DNA of 64,000 nt from Paenibacillus sp. J5C2022 (lineage in GTDB: Bacteria; Bacillota; Bacilli; Paenibacillales; Paenibacillaceae), in the NCBI RefSeq assembly GCF_025567625.1, contig NZ_JAOQJC010000040.1, positions 1 through 64,000 on the forward strand, written 5' to 3'. Position numbers and translations under genes: made by a program. Below the pieces are notes generated by a model. It had not been told where the DNA came from and did no database searches. It saw only the letters and a program-made list of their open reading frames with translations. This document shows, piece after piece, positions 7,774 through 17,700 of this stretch; position 1 is the stretch's first letter; each line of letters starts with the position of its first letter.

Positions 7774-8448
7774 TCACCGAATTGCGGCCGGACTATTGAA
7801 AGGGAATGTCCAGAACCGTTCCGTTCCGAAGCGCTCTTCGATTTGCTCCTTCGTCAACTCTCCTTTACCAAGCAGCTCGGCTGCCTGGAACTGGGACCGG
7901 TGAGACTGAATGGAAGCCATCTTCTGCTCCAGGAAATCCCGGACATCGTAGACGCAATCCGGCTCGCCGATAGCTTGCTTCATATTTTTGGCGAAGGCGA
8001 TACAGCGGACGGGCGGTCTATCCGCTTCTGGGAGCTTGCCGATCGTACGGACAACTGCCCCGCCGGTCGCATCATGATCGGGATGAACGCTGTACCCCGG
8101 GTAAAAGGTATAGATGAGCGAAGGGCGGAGCTCTTCCAGAAGGTTCCCGATCGATTCGTCCAGCAGCGACTGATCCTCGAATTCGATCGTTTTATCGTGG
8201 AACCCGAGCAATCTTAAGTCCTGTATGCCGATGGCCCGGCAAGAGGACTCCAGCTCCAGCTTCCGGATGGCCGGGAGCGTCACCCTGCTGGCAAAAGGCG
8301 GAATGCCCATGTTCCGCCCCATCTCCCCCAATGTCAGACAGGCGTAAGTCACCTGTTCGCCGTTCTGGATATGGGCAGCCAGTGTGCCCGACAGTCCGAA
8401 AGCTTCGTCATCGGGATGCGGCAGCACGACAAGTATACGGTGTTCCAT
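7774..8448 (-). CDS. bshB2: bacillithiol biosynthesis deacetylase BshB2
   Basis: Zinc-dependent LmbE/PIG-L-type N-acetylglucosamine deacetylase of 224 residues. It removes acetyl from GlcNAc-malate in bacillithiol synthesis. The metal and catalytic motif PHPDDEAFG is at residues 10-18, and the second histidine motif HPDHDATGGAV near residue 120. It lies 20 bases after the yojF-type gene in one transcript, the same order as yojF-yojG in Bacillus. The neighbour confirms the BshB2 branch rather than BshB1. Confidence 0.93.
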   Translation of the reverse strand: MEHRILVVLPHPDDEAFGLSGTLAAHIQNGEQVTYACLTLGEMGRNMGIPPFASRVTLPAIRKLELESSCRAIGIQDLRLLGFHDKTIEFEDQSLLDESIGNLLEELRPSLIYTFYPGYSVHPDHDATGGAVVRTIGKLPEADRPPVRCIAFAKNMKQAIGEPDCVYDVRDFLEQKMASIQSHRSQFQAAELLGKGELTKEQIEERFGTERFWTFPFNSPAAIR

Positions 8449-8468
8449 AAGATCATCTTCTCCTTTCC

Positions 8469-8813
8469 CTAGAAGGGCTGCCTGCTTAATTGCAACGCTA
8501 CGATGAGCTTGCCTTGACTGTCATGGCCCGCCAATATGAGCCTGTCTGTCTCGCTTTCTTCATAATGGGTCAAGCCTTCCGAATAGATCCAGCCATGCGG
8601 CATCTTGAGGCCGATCCGGTAAGGTCCGTTGCCGGAGATCGAACCGTGAGCATAACGAACGACCGCATTGGTAATAAATGTGGCGGCAGGATGCTTCGAG
8701 CTGTCTATATGAGCGGCATAGGCGCCCGTTGTCTGCTCCAGGTGAATATAGAGATCCTGATTTTTCAGGTCTTCAATTCGTCGTTGCACTTCCGATGGAA
8801 TGATCAGCTGCAT
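8469..8813 (-). CDS. yojF: YojF-family protein (DUF1806), bshB2 partner
   Basis: 114-residue soluble protein of the YojF family, which in Bacilli is encoded directly upstream of bshB2. Recognisable stretches include YIHLEQTTGAYAAH, NAVVRYAHGSISGNGPYRIGLK and GWIYSEGLTHYE. The molecular role is not established; the conserved pairing suggests support for bacillithiol metabolism. GAGGGCC just upstream is a modest ribosome site. Confidence 0.9.
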   Translation of the reverse strand: MQLIIPSEVQRRIEDLKNQDLYIHLEQTTGAYAAHIDSSKHPAATFITNAVVRYAHGSISGNGPYRIGLKMPHGWIYSEGLTHYEESETDRLILAGHDSQGKLIVALQLSRQPF

Positions 8814-8966
8814 GAAGGCCCTCCATTTCTTAAGTTGTATGGACCTTCAGAATAATCCTTTCCCGTTATTTCCGCAAGTCCGCAACCCTTATAAAGTCAG
8901 CTGTTGCAGCAAAGTGTATCAAGCATGGACCAATTCAACTTGCCGATGAGCGCGGAGGAGACTGCT

Positions 8967-9150
8967 AACTGGATTTTATGCTATTAATACAGTTATATTG
9001 GATGTCTCACGCGTTACAAATGGAATTCGTACAGTTAAAACAGGCCATATGATACAAGATCGCTAACCTCGGCGGAAAGAGTAGCATGAAATCCAGTTCA
9101 TTGCGATTAGTCGGAGCATTTCAATGAATTTAATGACATGAAATCCAGTT
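8967..9150. repeat. three copies of a 14-base AACTGGATTTCATG motif
   Basis: Two exact copies on the minus strand (9085-9098, 9137-9150; 52 bases apart) and one variant on the plus strand (8967-8980). The inverted arrangement could form a long stem-loop, and the spacing suggests a small dispersed intergenic repeat. Confidence 0.55.
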
Positions 9151-9209
9151 AGATATAAAGGAAGCAGATAAATAATGCGATCTATATAGATACTTAAGTA
9201 CCGTCCGTC

Positions 9210-9245
9210 ATAAAATAATAAATACCGCACAAGTATAATGTGCGG
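9210..9245 (-). terminator. terminator of the glycan-use operon
   Basis: CCGCACA/TGTGCGG stem (7 base pairs, 7-base loop) followed on the minus strand by a T-rich tail interrupted by A. It starts 18 bases beyond the YesN stop codon. Confidence 0.65.
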
Positions 9246-9262
9246 TTCACCCGGAACAGGGT

Positions 9263-10762
9263 TCAGGAATGCTTCTTATAATCGGACGGTCCATATCCCG
9301 TATATTGCTTGAATACGCGGCTGAAATGCTTCCAATTGCTATAGCCCACCCGTTCGGCCACCTCGTACACCTTGACCCCCGGTTCCTGAAGCAGTCGTTT
9401 GGCTTCATCAATCCGAAGCTTCGTCATGTATTCGATAAAGGTTTCTCCAGTCTTTTCGCGAAACAACTTACTTAAATATTGCGGAGAGATGTGCGTTTCC
9501 TGACTGACCTCGGCTAAATTGATCGGATGGTGCAAATGGGCTTGAATATATTTTTTGGCTCGACCCAGCAACTGTCCTTCCTGCTTGTCCGGATCGAGCT
9601 TGGAGAGTACATCTTGCATCCATTCCATCATAATCTTCCTTAATTGTCCGATGTCGCTTGACCACAGCAGCACCTCTAGCGTCTGTTTCATCTGCTCTAT
9701 GCCCAATCGATCCGAAGGAGCGAATTTCTCCTGCAATTTATCATGTACGATGAACAGCAGCTTCTCCAGCGTCAGCAGTAATACCTTCACATCCCCTTCT
9801 TCTACGCAAGCATCGATGAGTGTGTGAATTTCCCGCATAATAACGTCCTCGTCATGAATCTCCAACGCCGCTTCCAGCCGCTCGCTCACAAGATGATGCT
9901 TCGGTTCGCCGTCACGTTCATCATCATATATGCCGCTGCCGAGCAGCACTCTGGAGAACAAGGCGCGATGCGCTTGGACAAAGAGGGTATAGTCATACAA
10001 TTCTAACGTATGCAGGGCGTCGTTGTGATAAAGGCCAGATACGCCTAAACTGAGAGGAACCTTGATCCGTTCCGCGCAGAAGCGGTGAATCGAATGCGTA
10101 AACGCTGACAGTTTCTGCTGCAGCTCTTCCTTGTCCGCAGCGGACAAGCCGAACATGTAACGGAAGGGAATCGCATGATCGCCAGTAATGATACAGGCAT
10201 CTCCGATATCCTGAGCCACCTCGGTAAAGAGCTTGCCAAGCATCCACAGAAGCACATTCTCACCGCCCAGTTCATGCACCCTGCGCTCCGGCAAGTAGTC
10301 GATTCCGCAGAGAACGACAGCTTTCCAGTCCTCACTCTCCATCCTGAAGTCCTCTTTGCTCTTGAATAGACTCAGACCTTTATCCCTTTCGGACTGCTCC
10401 ACGATCTTTGTTAGAATGCCTATTAACTCCTTATCATCGACCGGCTTCAGCAAATAATCCAACGCACCGTATCGTATCGCTTCACGCGCATAACCGAAAT
10501 CATCGTATCCGCTGAGAATGATTATATGAATGTGAGGGTGCGCAGTACGCACTTCCCTGATCAATTCCATACCGCTCATACCCGGCATGCGAATATCCGT
10601 TATTACGATATCTATATCGTTGCAGTTGACAATGGACAAAGCTTCGTTACCGTCGCTAGCCGTACCGATAACCTCCAAGCGTTCTGAAAGCTTCGATTGA
10701 CTTAGCAAGAAGCAAATGCCTGAACGTATTTCCTTCTCGTCATCTACGATTAAGATTCGCAT
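9263..10762 (-). CDS. YesN-type response regulator, AraC-family output
   Basis: 499-residue regulator. Receiver domain at residues 1-125 with D7-D8, phosphoacceptor D56 (VITDIRMPGMSG) and lysine in LDYLLKPV; a long central linker; and two AraC helix-turn-helix motifs in the last 100 residues (HISPQYLSKLFREKTGETFIEY and KVYEVAERVGYSNWKHFSRVFK). It is the last gene of a seven-gene operon, 22 bases after its partner kinase. Known relatives switch on neighbouring carbohydrate transport and hydrolase genes, so it probably controls this operon. Confidence 0.93.
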   Translation of the reverse strand: MRILIVDDEKEIRSGICFLLSQSKLSERLEVIGTASDGNEALSIVNCNDIDIVITDIRMPGMSGMELIREVRTAHPHIHIIILSGYDDFGYAREAIRYGALDYLLKPVDDKELIGILTKIVEQSERDKGLSLFKSKEDFRMESEDWKAVVLCGIDYLPERRVHELGGENVLLWMLGKLFTEVAQDIGDACIITGDHAIPFRYMFGLSAADKEELQQKLSAFTHSIHRFCAERIKVPLSLGVSGLYHNDALHTLELYDYTLFVQAHRALFSRVLLGSGIYDDERDGEPKHHLVSERLEAALEIHDEDVIMREIHTLIDACVEEGDVKVLLLTLEKLLFIVHDKLQEKFAPSDRLGIEQMKQTLEVLLWSSDIGQLRKIMMEWMQDVLSKLDPDKQEGQLLGRAKKYIQAHLHHPINLAEVSQETHISPQYLSKLFREKTGETFIEYMTKLRIDEAKRLLQEPGVKVYEVAERVGYSNWKHFSRVFKQYTGYGPSDYKKHS

Positions 10763-10784
10763 ATTTCGGCTTCATCCTGTTCTG

Positions 10785-12578
10785 TTATTGGTATGGGAAT
10801 TGGAATCTGACTATCGTTCCGACATTTTCTTGGCTTTCAATACTTAATTCTCCCGCAGGACCGAACAAAAGCCGCAGACGTTGATACACATTCGCAAGTC
10901 CGATTCTCGATTGCTGGCTTCGGGAGGTTGACTGCATTTGGGCTATTACTTGCTCCAGTCGTTCCGGGGTCATTCCTTTCCCCTCATCGATCACTTCACC
11001 TACAACGAATGCTTCTTCCACGCGAAGCCGGATCGTCAATGATATCGTATGATCGAATGGCGAGATCCCGTATTTCAGAGCATTCTCGATTAACGGCTGC
11101 AGGATCATACAGGGAATAGTGTGCTTCTTTACTTCCAGATTGACGTCCATTTGTATCGACAGCCGCTCGCCGAATCGCAGCTTCTGAAGACTTAAATATT
11201 TGATCAGAAACTCGACTTCATCAGGAATCGCTATTCGTTCCTTCTCCTGGGCCGCCTGGTAGCGAAGAACATGCCCCAGCGATATCAGCCCCTGCTCACC
11301 GTTCTCGTGACGACCCGTCTTATAGGTCATGCGTATGGTCTCCAAAGCATTATGCATGAAATGGGGGTTAATCTGACTTTGCAGCGCTTTGATTTCCGCT
11401 TCCTGTTTCAGTACTTTCTCATGCAGTACCTCGCCGAACAAGCTATTCATACGCTTGATCATGTTGTGGAATGAGCTGGATAAGTAGCCGATCTCATCTA
11501 ATCGATCCACATTGGACTGCTCGTTCAATGAGCTGATATCCAGATGTTTTATTTTGTCGCTCAGCTTTCGCAGCGGCTTTGTAAAACCGTATGCGATAGC
11601 GACAGCCAGTCCGATGACGATCAACACGCTCGTTGCGACGAGTATGTATGTCCAAGATTTGATTTGATAAATGCCTTTACTCATATTCTCGCTCGGAATC
11701 AAGCCGACGACCTTCCAGCCGGAATCTGTCGACCAATTATAGCTGAACAAGTACGGTTTACCGTTCACCGCAAGCTCGAACGTATCTGAGCCTACTGAGC
11801 GCTTGCTCCAGTTGACGCCGTAAGCGTCGTTCCATGTTTGTCCGATATACCGCTTAGCCGTTGAATAGACGACATGATTGCGATGATCCAGCACGTACAC
11901 GACTGATCCTGCTCCAAAATCCACTTGGTCAATCATGTTTCCGATCGCTTCAATCGATCCCGATATTTTTATAATGCCATCGATTTGCTGCCGGTTCGAT
12001 CCGCGGATCGGTTGAATGATAGAGAAGACATATGGTTTGCCCAGCAGCAAGTTATCCTGATACGTCCCTAATACCGCAGGCGAGTTATACTCGAGATCCA
12101 AATCCGCGTACCAGTGCTGATTTCTGTAGTCTTGCTCAACCCACTTTCCTCCGTCTTTGGAAAGCAGATAGGCATCGCCTGACAGCGAGTAATAGGTAAT
12201 CGCCTGCAGATTTTCACTCGTCCTGAAGTTGAGCTGATTGAGAATAGAATGCAATTGCAGCGTGTCCCTTAGCGACCGTTTATCGGCTGCTTCGTTAATG
12301 CTTCGGAATATATCCGCAGCCTCGCGCTCCCCCGGCAGATAGAAGATCGACTGGGGAATCATGAGCAGCTCGTTGACATAGCTTTCGATTTGTCCGCTAA
12401 CCTGGGACAATATCTGCGGTACGAACTCCCCGACTTGCCTCTCCATGCTGTTTCGGTAAACCGAGTATGAACTGTAGCTGATAATAAGGTTAAAGCATAT
12501 AACGACAAGTGAGAAAACAATCGAAATTTTAGCGAATAACGGAAGGTTTTTCATTTTAAAGCGCTGCCATTTCTTCAC
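10785..12578 (-). CDS. YesM-type sensor histidine kinase
   Basis: 597-residue membrane kinase. A transmembrane helix near residues 15-37, an extracytoplasmic Cache-like sensor to about residue 300, a second helix (ILVATSVLIVIGLAVAIAYGF), then HAMP, the His_kinase domain with phosphoacceptor H in QSQINPHFMHNALE (about residue 405), and an ATPase domain with NALKYGI and DEGKGM. GTG start 11 bases after AAGGAG. It is encoded between the rhamnosidase and the YesN regulator and should sense the imported or hydrolysed glycan, perhaps together with the binding lipoprotein. Confidence 0.93.
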   Translation of the reverse strand: MKKWQRFKMKNLPLFAKISIVFSLVVICFNLIISYSSYSVYRNSMERQVGEFVPQILSQVSGQIESYVNELLMIPQSIFYLPGEREAADIFRSINEAADKRSLRDTLQLHSILNQLNFRTSENLQAITYYSLSGDAYLLSKDGGKWVEQDYRNQHWYADLDLEYNSPAVLGTYQDNLLLGKPYVFSIIQPIRGSNRQQIDGIIKISGSIEAIGNMIDQVDFGAGSVVYVLDHRNHVVYSTAKRYIGQTWNDAYGVNWSKRSVGSDTFELAVNGKPYLFSYNWSTDSGWKVVGLIPSENMSKGIYQIKSWTYILVATSVLIVIGLAVAIAYGFTKPLRKLSDKIKHLDISSLNEQSNVDRLDEIGYLSSSFHNMIKRMNSLFGEVLHEKVLKQEAEIKALQSQINPHFMHNALETIRMTYKTGRHENGEQGLISLGHVLRYQAAQEKERIAIPDEVEFLIKYLSLQKLRFGERLSIQMDVNLEVKKHTIPCMILQPLIENALKYGISPFDHTISLTIRLRVEEAFVVGEVIDEGKGMTPERLEQVIAQMQSTSRSQQSRIGLANVYQRLRLLFGPAGELSIESQENVGTIVRFQFPYQ

Positions 12579-12615
12579 TTGCTTTCAATCTCCTTAGTCG
12601 TCAAGTTATCAACTA

Positions 12616-14691
12616 TTATACTACAGCATCATCTAAGCTTGCAGTATATGCAATATGGAACCATGTATCCGGCGCGTCCATGAATAGCTCATAGCTGTCA
12701 TCACCGATAGACCTTAACTCCCCGCCGGCAACAGTGGGAAATTCGCCTGAACGGAACCTGACTACGCCATTGCCTGAAGCCGAACGGATCTTGATCATTG
12801 ATAGATCCATATACACCTCTACCGTTCCATGTGGTGTAGGAACGCTGCCTTCCATCCATTGGAGCCCACCCAAGACAGGCTCTACAACATAGCTTGCATA
12901 GCCCGGCGATGTCGGACGAACGCCTAAGTAGTATTTTCCAAGCAGATAGATTGGGCTAGCTCCCCAAGCATGACACAAGCTTTTCCCGAACGGACGGCCG
13001 TACATTTCGAGCTGCCGCTCCCCTTCTACATGGGGATCGTACTCCTCCCAGAACGACGTGGCCCCGTAATTCAGCATAGCCCCCCAATAATTTATGATCT
13101 CCTGCATGACGTAATCCTGCTCGCCGATTTCACACAAGCACGCAAGCTCATGGAACCTCATATAAGGCGTTTTGATTTTCTGCACCTTATCGTTCATCAA
13201 TACCGCTTGCTTCACAGTAAGGGTCTGCTCTGTCGATAGATATCCGAACAGGACGGTGAACAGATTGGCGTATTTGGTCATATGGCGGTTCAGCTCGCAG
13301 CCTGCCAGACTGTGCACGAGTCCGCCTTGACTCTCGTCCCAGAAGGTGTTCAGCACCTTCGCTTTCAATTGTGATGCAATCCCCTTGTATTGGTCTGCCG
13401 CCTCCCTATCACCCAGTTGCCTGGCGAAGCCCTCGACGATTTCAAGCGAGCGGCAGAATAGTATCTGTTCGACGCACAACGCTCCATCCTTGCCCATGTC
13501 CGCCCAATCCACGAAGATCCAATCCTCTCCTGGCACCCCGACCATCATCCCTTCGTCATTGGTACGGTCCAGGCAAAACTGCATCAGCGTCACGATTTTC
13601 GGATACAACATTTTAATGAAGGCCATATCATTCGTATACATCACATAGTCGTACAGCGAAATAAACCAGTAGAAGGTATAATCCATAATCGTGTTCAGAT
13701 GAATGTCCACCGGATCCTTGCCGCGAAGGGCAATGAGCGTACGCCGGCATACCGCTTCGTCGAAGAAGCTGTAATAATTCATCAGAAAGCTCTGGTAAGC
13801 ATCGCCAGACCATACCCAGCGGTCGCGCTTGATTCCATCGAGGAAGAATTCCCTTGTGTTCAAATGCAGCGTACGGACGGATACATCCCAAATCTCGTTG
13901 ATTACTTCATTGGAGCAGCGGAATTTCCCTTTATACTCTACCGGCAGATATTCGTATAGTGCATCGACTCTTTCCACACATATCCCTTCACCCGCTACTA
14001 CATAGACATATCGAAAGGCTCTGCCCAGCTTGAACGAATAATTCGATTTATTATCCATATATACAGCATCGAACGTTTCACAATGTGTCTCCGACAAGGC
14101 TTCCTGAGGGGATTCTCCGTAATAGACATGGATGTGCCCCTTGCCCTGGATACCATGCAGCTGCACAAAACCGAAGGTTTGCTTCCCGAAATCAAGAAGC
14201 ATGCCGTTTGGCTGCTTATCGATCCGTACAGGTGATATCCGTTCAGTTTCCAAGCGATAAGTTACAGGAGACTGGTCTGGATGATCGAATGTCCAAGACG
14301 CTGCCGGGGTCCATCTATTGTTTTGATAGGATACGTTCCAGGTGTCGTCCGTCCTTACGGTAGGACCACTTACGAAGATAGTCGGCAAGCTCTGATCGTT
14401 CATCATCGAGATGACGATCTCGTTTTTACCCTCCTCCAGCGTGAATTCCCGTTTGGCATTGTAATGATAAGTCCCGTTAACCATAACGTTGAATCTACCG
14501 TTGGCCGTGATCGATACCGTCTCTGCCTCCTTCAGCTCCACGATTTTGTGAAATTTGACATTCGGATGCCAGGAATCCACCTTCCAGATCGGAGGGATAA
14601 ACATGCCGCGCTCATCTCGGCGCATCATCACTTGCAGATGCAGCCATAGCTCAAAATCACCTGGATACCATATCCATTTTGCTCGATTCAT
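12616..14691 (-). CDS. GH78-like alpha-L-rhamnosidase (cytoplasmic)
   Basis: 691-residue glycosidase without signal peptide, so it acts on imported oligosaccharides. N-terminal beta-sandwich domains (about 1-255), then an (alpha/alpha)6 barrel with FLDGIKRDRWVWSGD near residues 283-297, the counterpart of the GH78 RDERxxWxGD motif holding the general acid, and ATSFWEEYDP further on with a candidate catalytic Glu. A C-terminal beta domain (SYVVEPVLGGLQWMEGSVPTPHG) matches GH78 enzymes. The ATG at 14691 is 10 bases after AAAGGA; a TTG two codons earlier is less well placed. Substrate specificity for rhamnose is inferred from the family. Confidence 0.82.
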   Translation of the reverse strand: MNRAKWIWYPGDFELWLHLQVMMRRDERGMFIPPIWKVDSWHPNVKFHKIVELKEAETVSITANGRFNVMVNGTYHYNAKREFTLEEGKNEIVISMMNDQSLPTIFVSGPTVRTDDTWNVSYQNNRWTPAASWTFDHPDQSPVTYRLETERISPVRIDKQPNGMLLDFGKQTFGFVQLHGIQGKGHIHVYYGESPQEALSETHCETFDAVYMDNKSNYSFKLGRAFRYVYVVAGEGICVERVDALYEYLPVEYKGKFRCSNEVINEIWDVSVRTLHLNTREFFLDGIKRDRWVWSGDAYQSFLMNYYSFFDEAVCRRTLIALRGKDPVDIHLNTIMDYTFYWFISLYDYVMYTNDMAFIKMLYPKIVTLMQFCLDRTNDEGMMVGVPGEDWIFVDWADMGKDGALCVEQILFCRSLEIVEGFARQLGDREAADQYKGIASQLKAKVLNTFWDESQGGLVHSLAGCELNRHMTKYANLFTVLFGYLSTEQTLTVKQAVLMNDKVQKIKTPYMRFHELACLCEIGEQDYVMQEIINYWGAMLNYGATSFWEEYDPHVEGERQLEMYGRPFGKSLCHAWGASPIYLLGKYYLGVRPTSPGYASYVVEPVLGGLQWMEGSVPTPHGTVEVYMDLSMIKIRSASGNGVVRFRSGEFPTVAGGELRSIGDDSYELFMDAPDTWFHIAYTASLDDAVV

Positions 14692-14726
14692 TCGCAATCA
14701 TTCCTTTGTTCATTTCGCATTAAGCT

Positions 14727-17700
14727 TCATTCACAAACTTCCGCAATAATATATTCCATACCGTTCGGTACGATCACCTCATAAGATCCGTCCTGTTGCT
14801 CCGTAACGGCTGGAACGGATGCCGATCGGCTTCCTCTGATATGATAGATTCGGTCTTGATACATCACATCGCGCACACCTACGTAATCCAGTGAATGAGG
14901 CAGATCGGGCTTGATATGAAGACCGTCGGGCTTTGCCTGAATGCCCAGAAATCCATCCAGCATCAGTAACGGCACAATACCCGACTCCGGATATTCACCG
15001 ACAATTCCAATCGTCCAAGGAGCCCCTACGTTATTGGCCGGATCACGCCGCAGCTCATCCAGACTGAATTCCGCAATGATTGTCTCCATCCTTGCGAACG
15101 CACTGTCCGCACCTCCACTGGATTTCAGCCTGCCCATCATATCGTCATACGACGTATATAAAATTGCGCCGCCGTTCTCCAAGTGGTTCCCGAACGTTGC
15201 GCTTCCGCCCGGCGCCACACTGATGGCGCCGTTGTAGCTGTACCACCAGTACGGCTGCTGCGATTCAACGGCTACTGTGTTCGCCCTTGGCGCCCATCCC
15301 CAATCATAAATATCAGTCCCGGTTGAAGTATCTTCCGCTATGATCCGACTTCCGTCAAGCCAGCCATAGATCATATCCGCCTGCTCCGTATCGGCCAAGC
15401 CATACATGACAGCCATCGCATTAAGGAAAGTAAAACCGTAATCATAAGCAATTCCGTTCACATCGATCGAACCGATATAACGGCCTTTCTGTTCATCCCA
15501 GAACGTCTCATTGAACGAAGCTTTAATAATCGGAAGCAGGTTACGCAGCTTTACCGCTTCGGCTTGACAGCCGGCGGCTTCTTCCAAATCGACCATGGCT
15601 TGTACGGCCCCATAGAATAAAATGTTCTCATATGCGCTTTTATAGCCCATCGGATAGTTATCCCAATAGTTGGATGCGTGGGCGGTAGCCGTACCATCAT
15701 TGTCGGGATCGTCAATGAGGATAAGGCCGCTATTGCCTTGCTGCTCTTCCAGCATGAATAGCATCGCTTTGCGAACCTTTTCCAGCAGTGTGGTCACACC
15801 TTGCGGATAGGCGGGCGCATTGAGATTCGGCAGCGGCGGAAGCGGATCAGTCAGCATGCCTTCGTCCCGTGTCCACATATACAGACGGTGCACGCCCATA
15901 ATATAGAGCGGATTATTAGAGTAGTGCTTAGACAAGTCCAAATGTTTTTGTCCATAGGCATGCGCCCATATAAATCCATCCGGGTCCATCGGCACGTTCT
16001 GCATTTGCTGAAGCAATTCTTGTTTGAGGCCAGTTTGTTTCGTCCAAGCCAGTTTTTGTGCCGACCACAATTGCCACTCCGTCGGACCGATCCCCAATAT
16101 TCCTCCGGGGCCGTTCAGCCAGCGGTTCCCTTCCGGCGTCAGCTCATTTTGCGCCAATCCGTATACGAGGAACATATTGCTCCAATTCGCATCGAACGAA
16201 TCGCCTAAGGACGTATAGAAGCGGCTGCCTTGCCTGCCGAAGGCTTTCCAATCCGCAAGTTGAAATGCATAGCTGCCGTTCTCGTCCCATCTCATGCGAT
16301 CTGTCGATAATTTAAAATGACGTGCCGCAATCCCCCCTGTCTCCAGGACGAATGTCTTATTAACAGGATTCGGTACATACGACTGTTGATGCACAGGTAT
16401 GTCATGCCAGACCTGACCGTCAGTGCTGTATGAGAGCTTGAGTGCAATAGGGAATCCATATCCTCCAGCCCTCGGCTTCAGCTCCAGCTGATCAACCGTG
16501 TAAACCTCTCCCAAGTCGGCGGCAATGAATTGCTCCGAATAACCGTTAAACGGTGAAATATCGCTCGACCAGTAGGTGGATGCATCGTTATCGAAGGCAT
16601 ATGCCGTCGCATGTGCCGTACCCGATCGCGAGGACGAAGTGAACCCCTGTATTTCAATTTGTTCGGATACGGCAGACCCGCTGACGGTCACTTGCAGAGG
16701 CAAGGACCATTCTGAGGATGGATTCCCATCTTTGTCATAGGCTCGAACCTTCACCGCATACGTTCCCGCTTCCTTCCAGGCATGCGTGGAGCGCCCTTTA
16801 CGATAAGTTTCCGTTCCATTCATCGGCTTGACGGACGAGGACAAGGAGACTGTACCGTCTCCCCAGTCGAACAAATACAATTGTTCGCTGTCCGCGGAAT
16901 TGCTTGCACCGCTATAATACTCAATCGTTTCTCTTATTCCAGCAGTCTGCGGCCCGATCGGCCTCTCTGCTTTCCCTGGCATAACCGCGCTATAAGCATA
17001 TACTTCAGATTCGTAATCATATGACGCGCCTAAGCCATTGCCTTGCGATGAACCATTGACGAAAGCCTGAGCGTGATGCACGCTCTCGGTATACGTCCAG
17101 ACCCCGACTTGTCCCGCCGGATCATGAAGCACCCACAAATAATAACCCGACGGCTGACGGCTCATATTCAGTTCCACCCATACGTCGTTCGACGGCAGAT
17201 CTTCGTATGTCTTCGTGGCGAGGGGCTCTCCGGCAATCGTTGTCGCATAATCAGTATTCCAGTTGAACAAGCTTAACGTAACATCCCTGTTCTGATCGCC
17301 GTAATTGGATACTCGTACACGCAGCGTATCGAAATAAGAACCGTAGAACTTCTCCCCGCGCGAGTGGATCATGCCGTCAATTGTGTCTCCTATTACCGAA
17401 CGGCCGCGCACACCTGAAGGTTCATAAAGCGCTTTCCAGCCTCCAGATCCTACCCCTGTCTCTGCCTGATAGTTGTAATTTTGAACCGGCGCGGCTTGGC
17501 CGTTCTCATAGGAAACAGACGTATCTCCAGTGTCACGGTTATAAGCATATATCCCGACCCACTCCGTTGGATTGCTTAGCTCCCATAAGAACTCCCCTTG
17601 CCCCTGCATAGGGAATTCCAACAGAAGCCACGCGTTATCCGTGTAATCGACAAAGGTTTTCTGCATGACAGGCGTTTGACTCGTCGTTGTCGCATAATCG

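Larger units (their letters stand above)
8814..9262. other. intergenic region with AACTGGATTT(C/T)ATG repeats
   Basis: 449 bases without a convincing gene. The motif AACTGGATTTTATG occurs at 8967-8980, and AACTGGATTTCATG on the opposite strand at 9085-9098 and 9137-9150. The right end holds the terminator of the YesN gene. A 36-codon frame at 8840 has no ribosome site. Confidence 0.5.

Noticed and set aside
8840..8950. 36-codon plus-strand frame with three Cys
   Set aside because: No ribosome site and no terminator; not distinguishable from chance.
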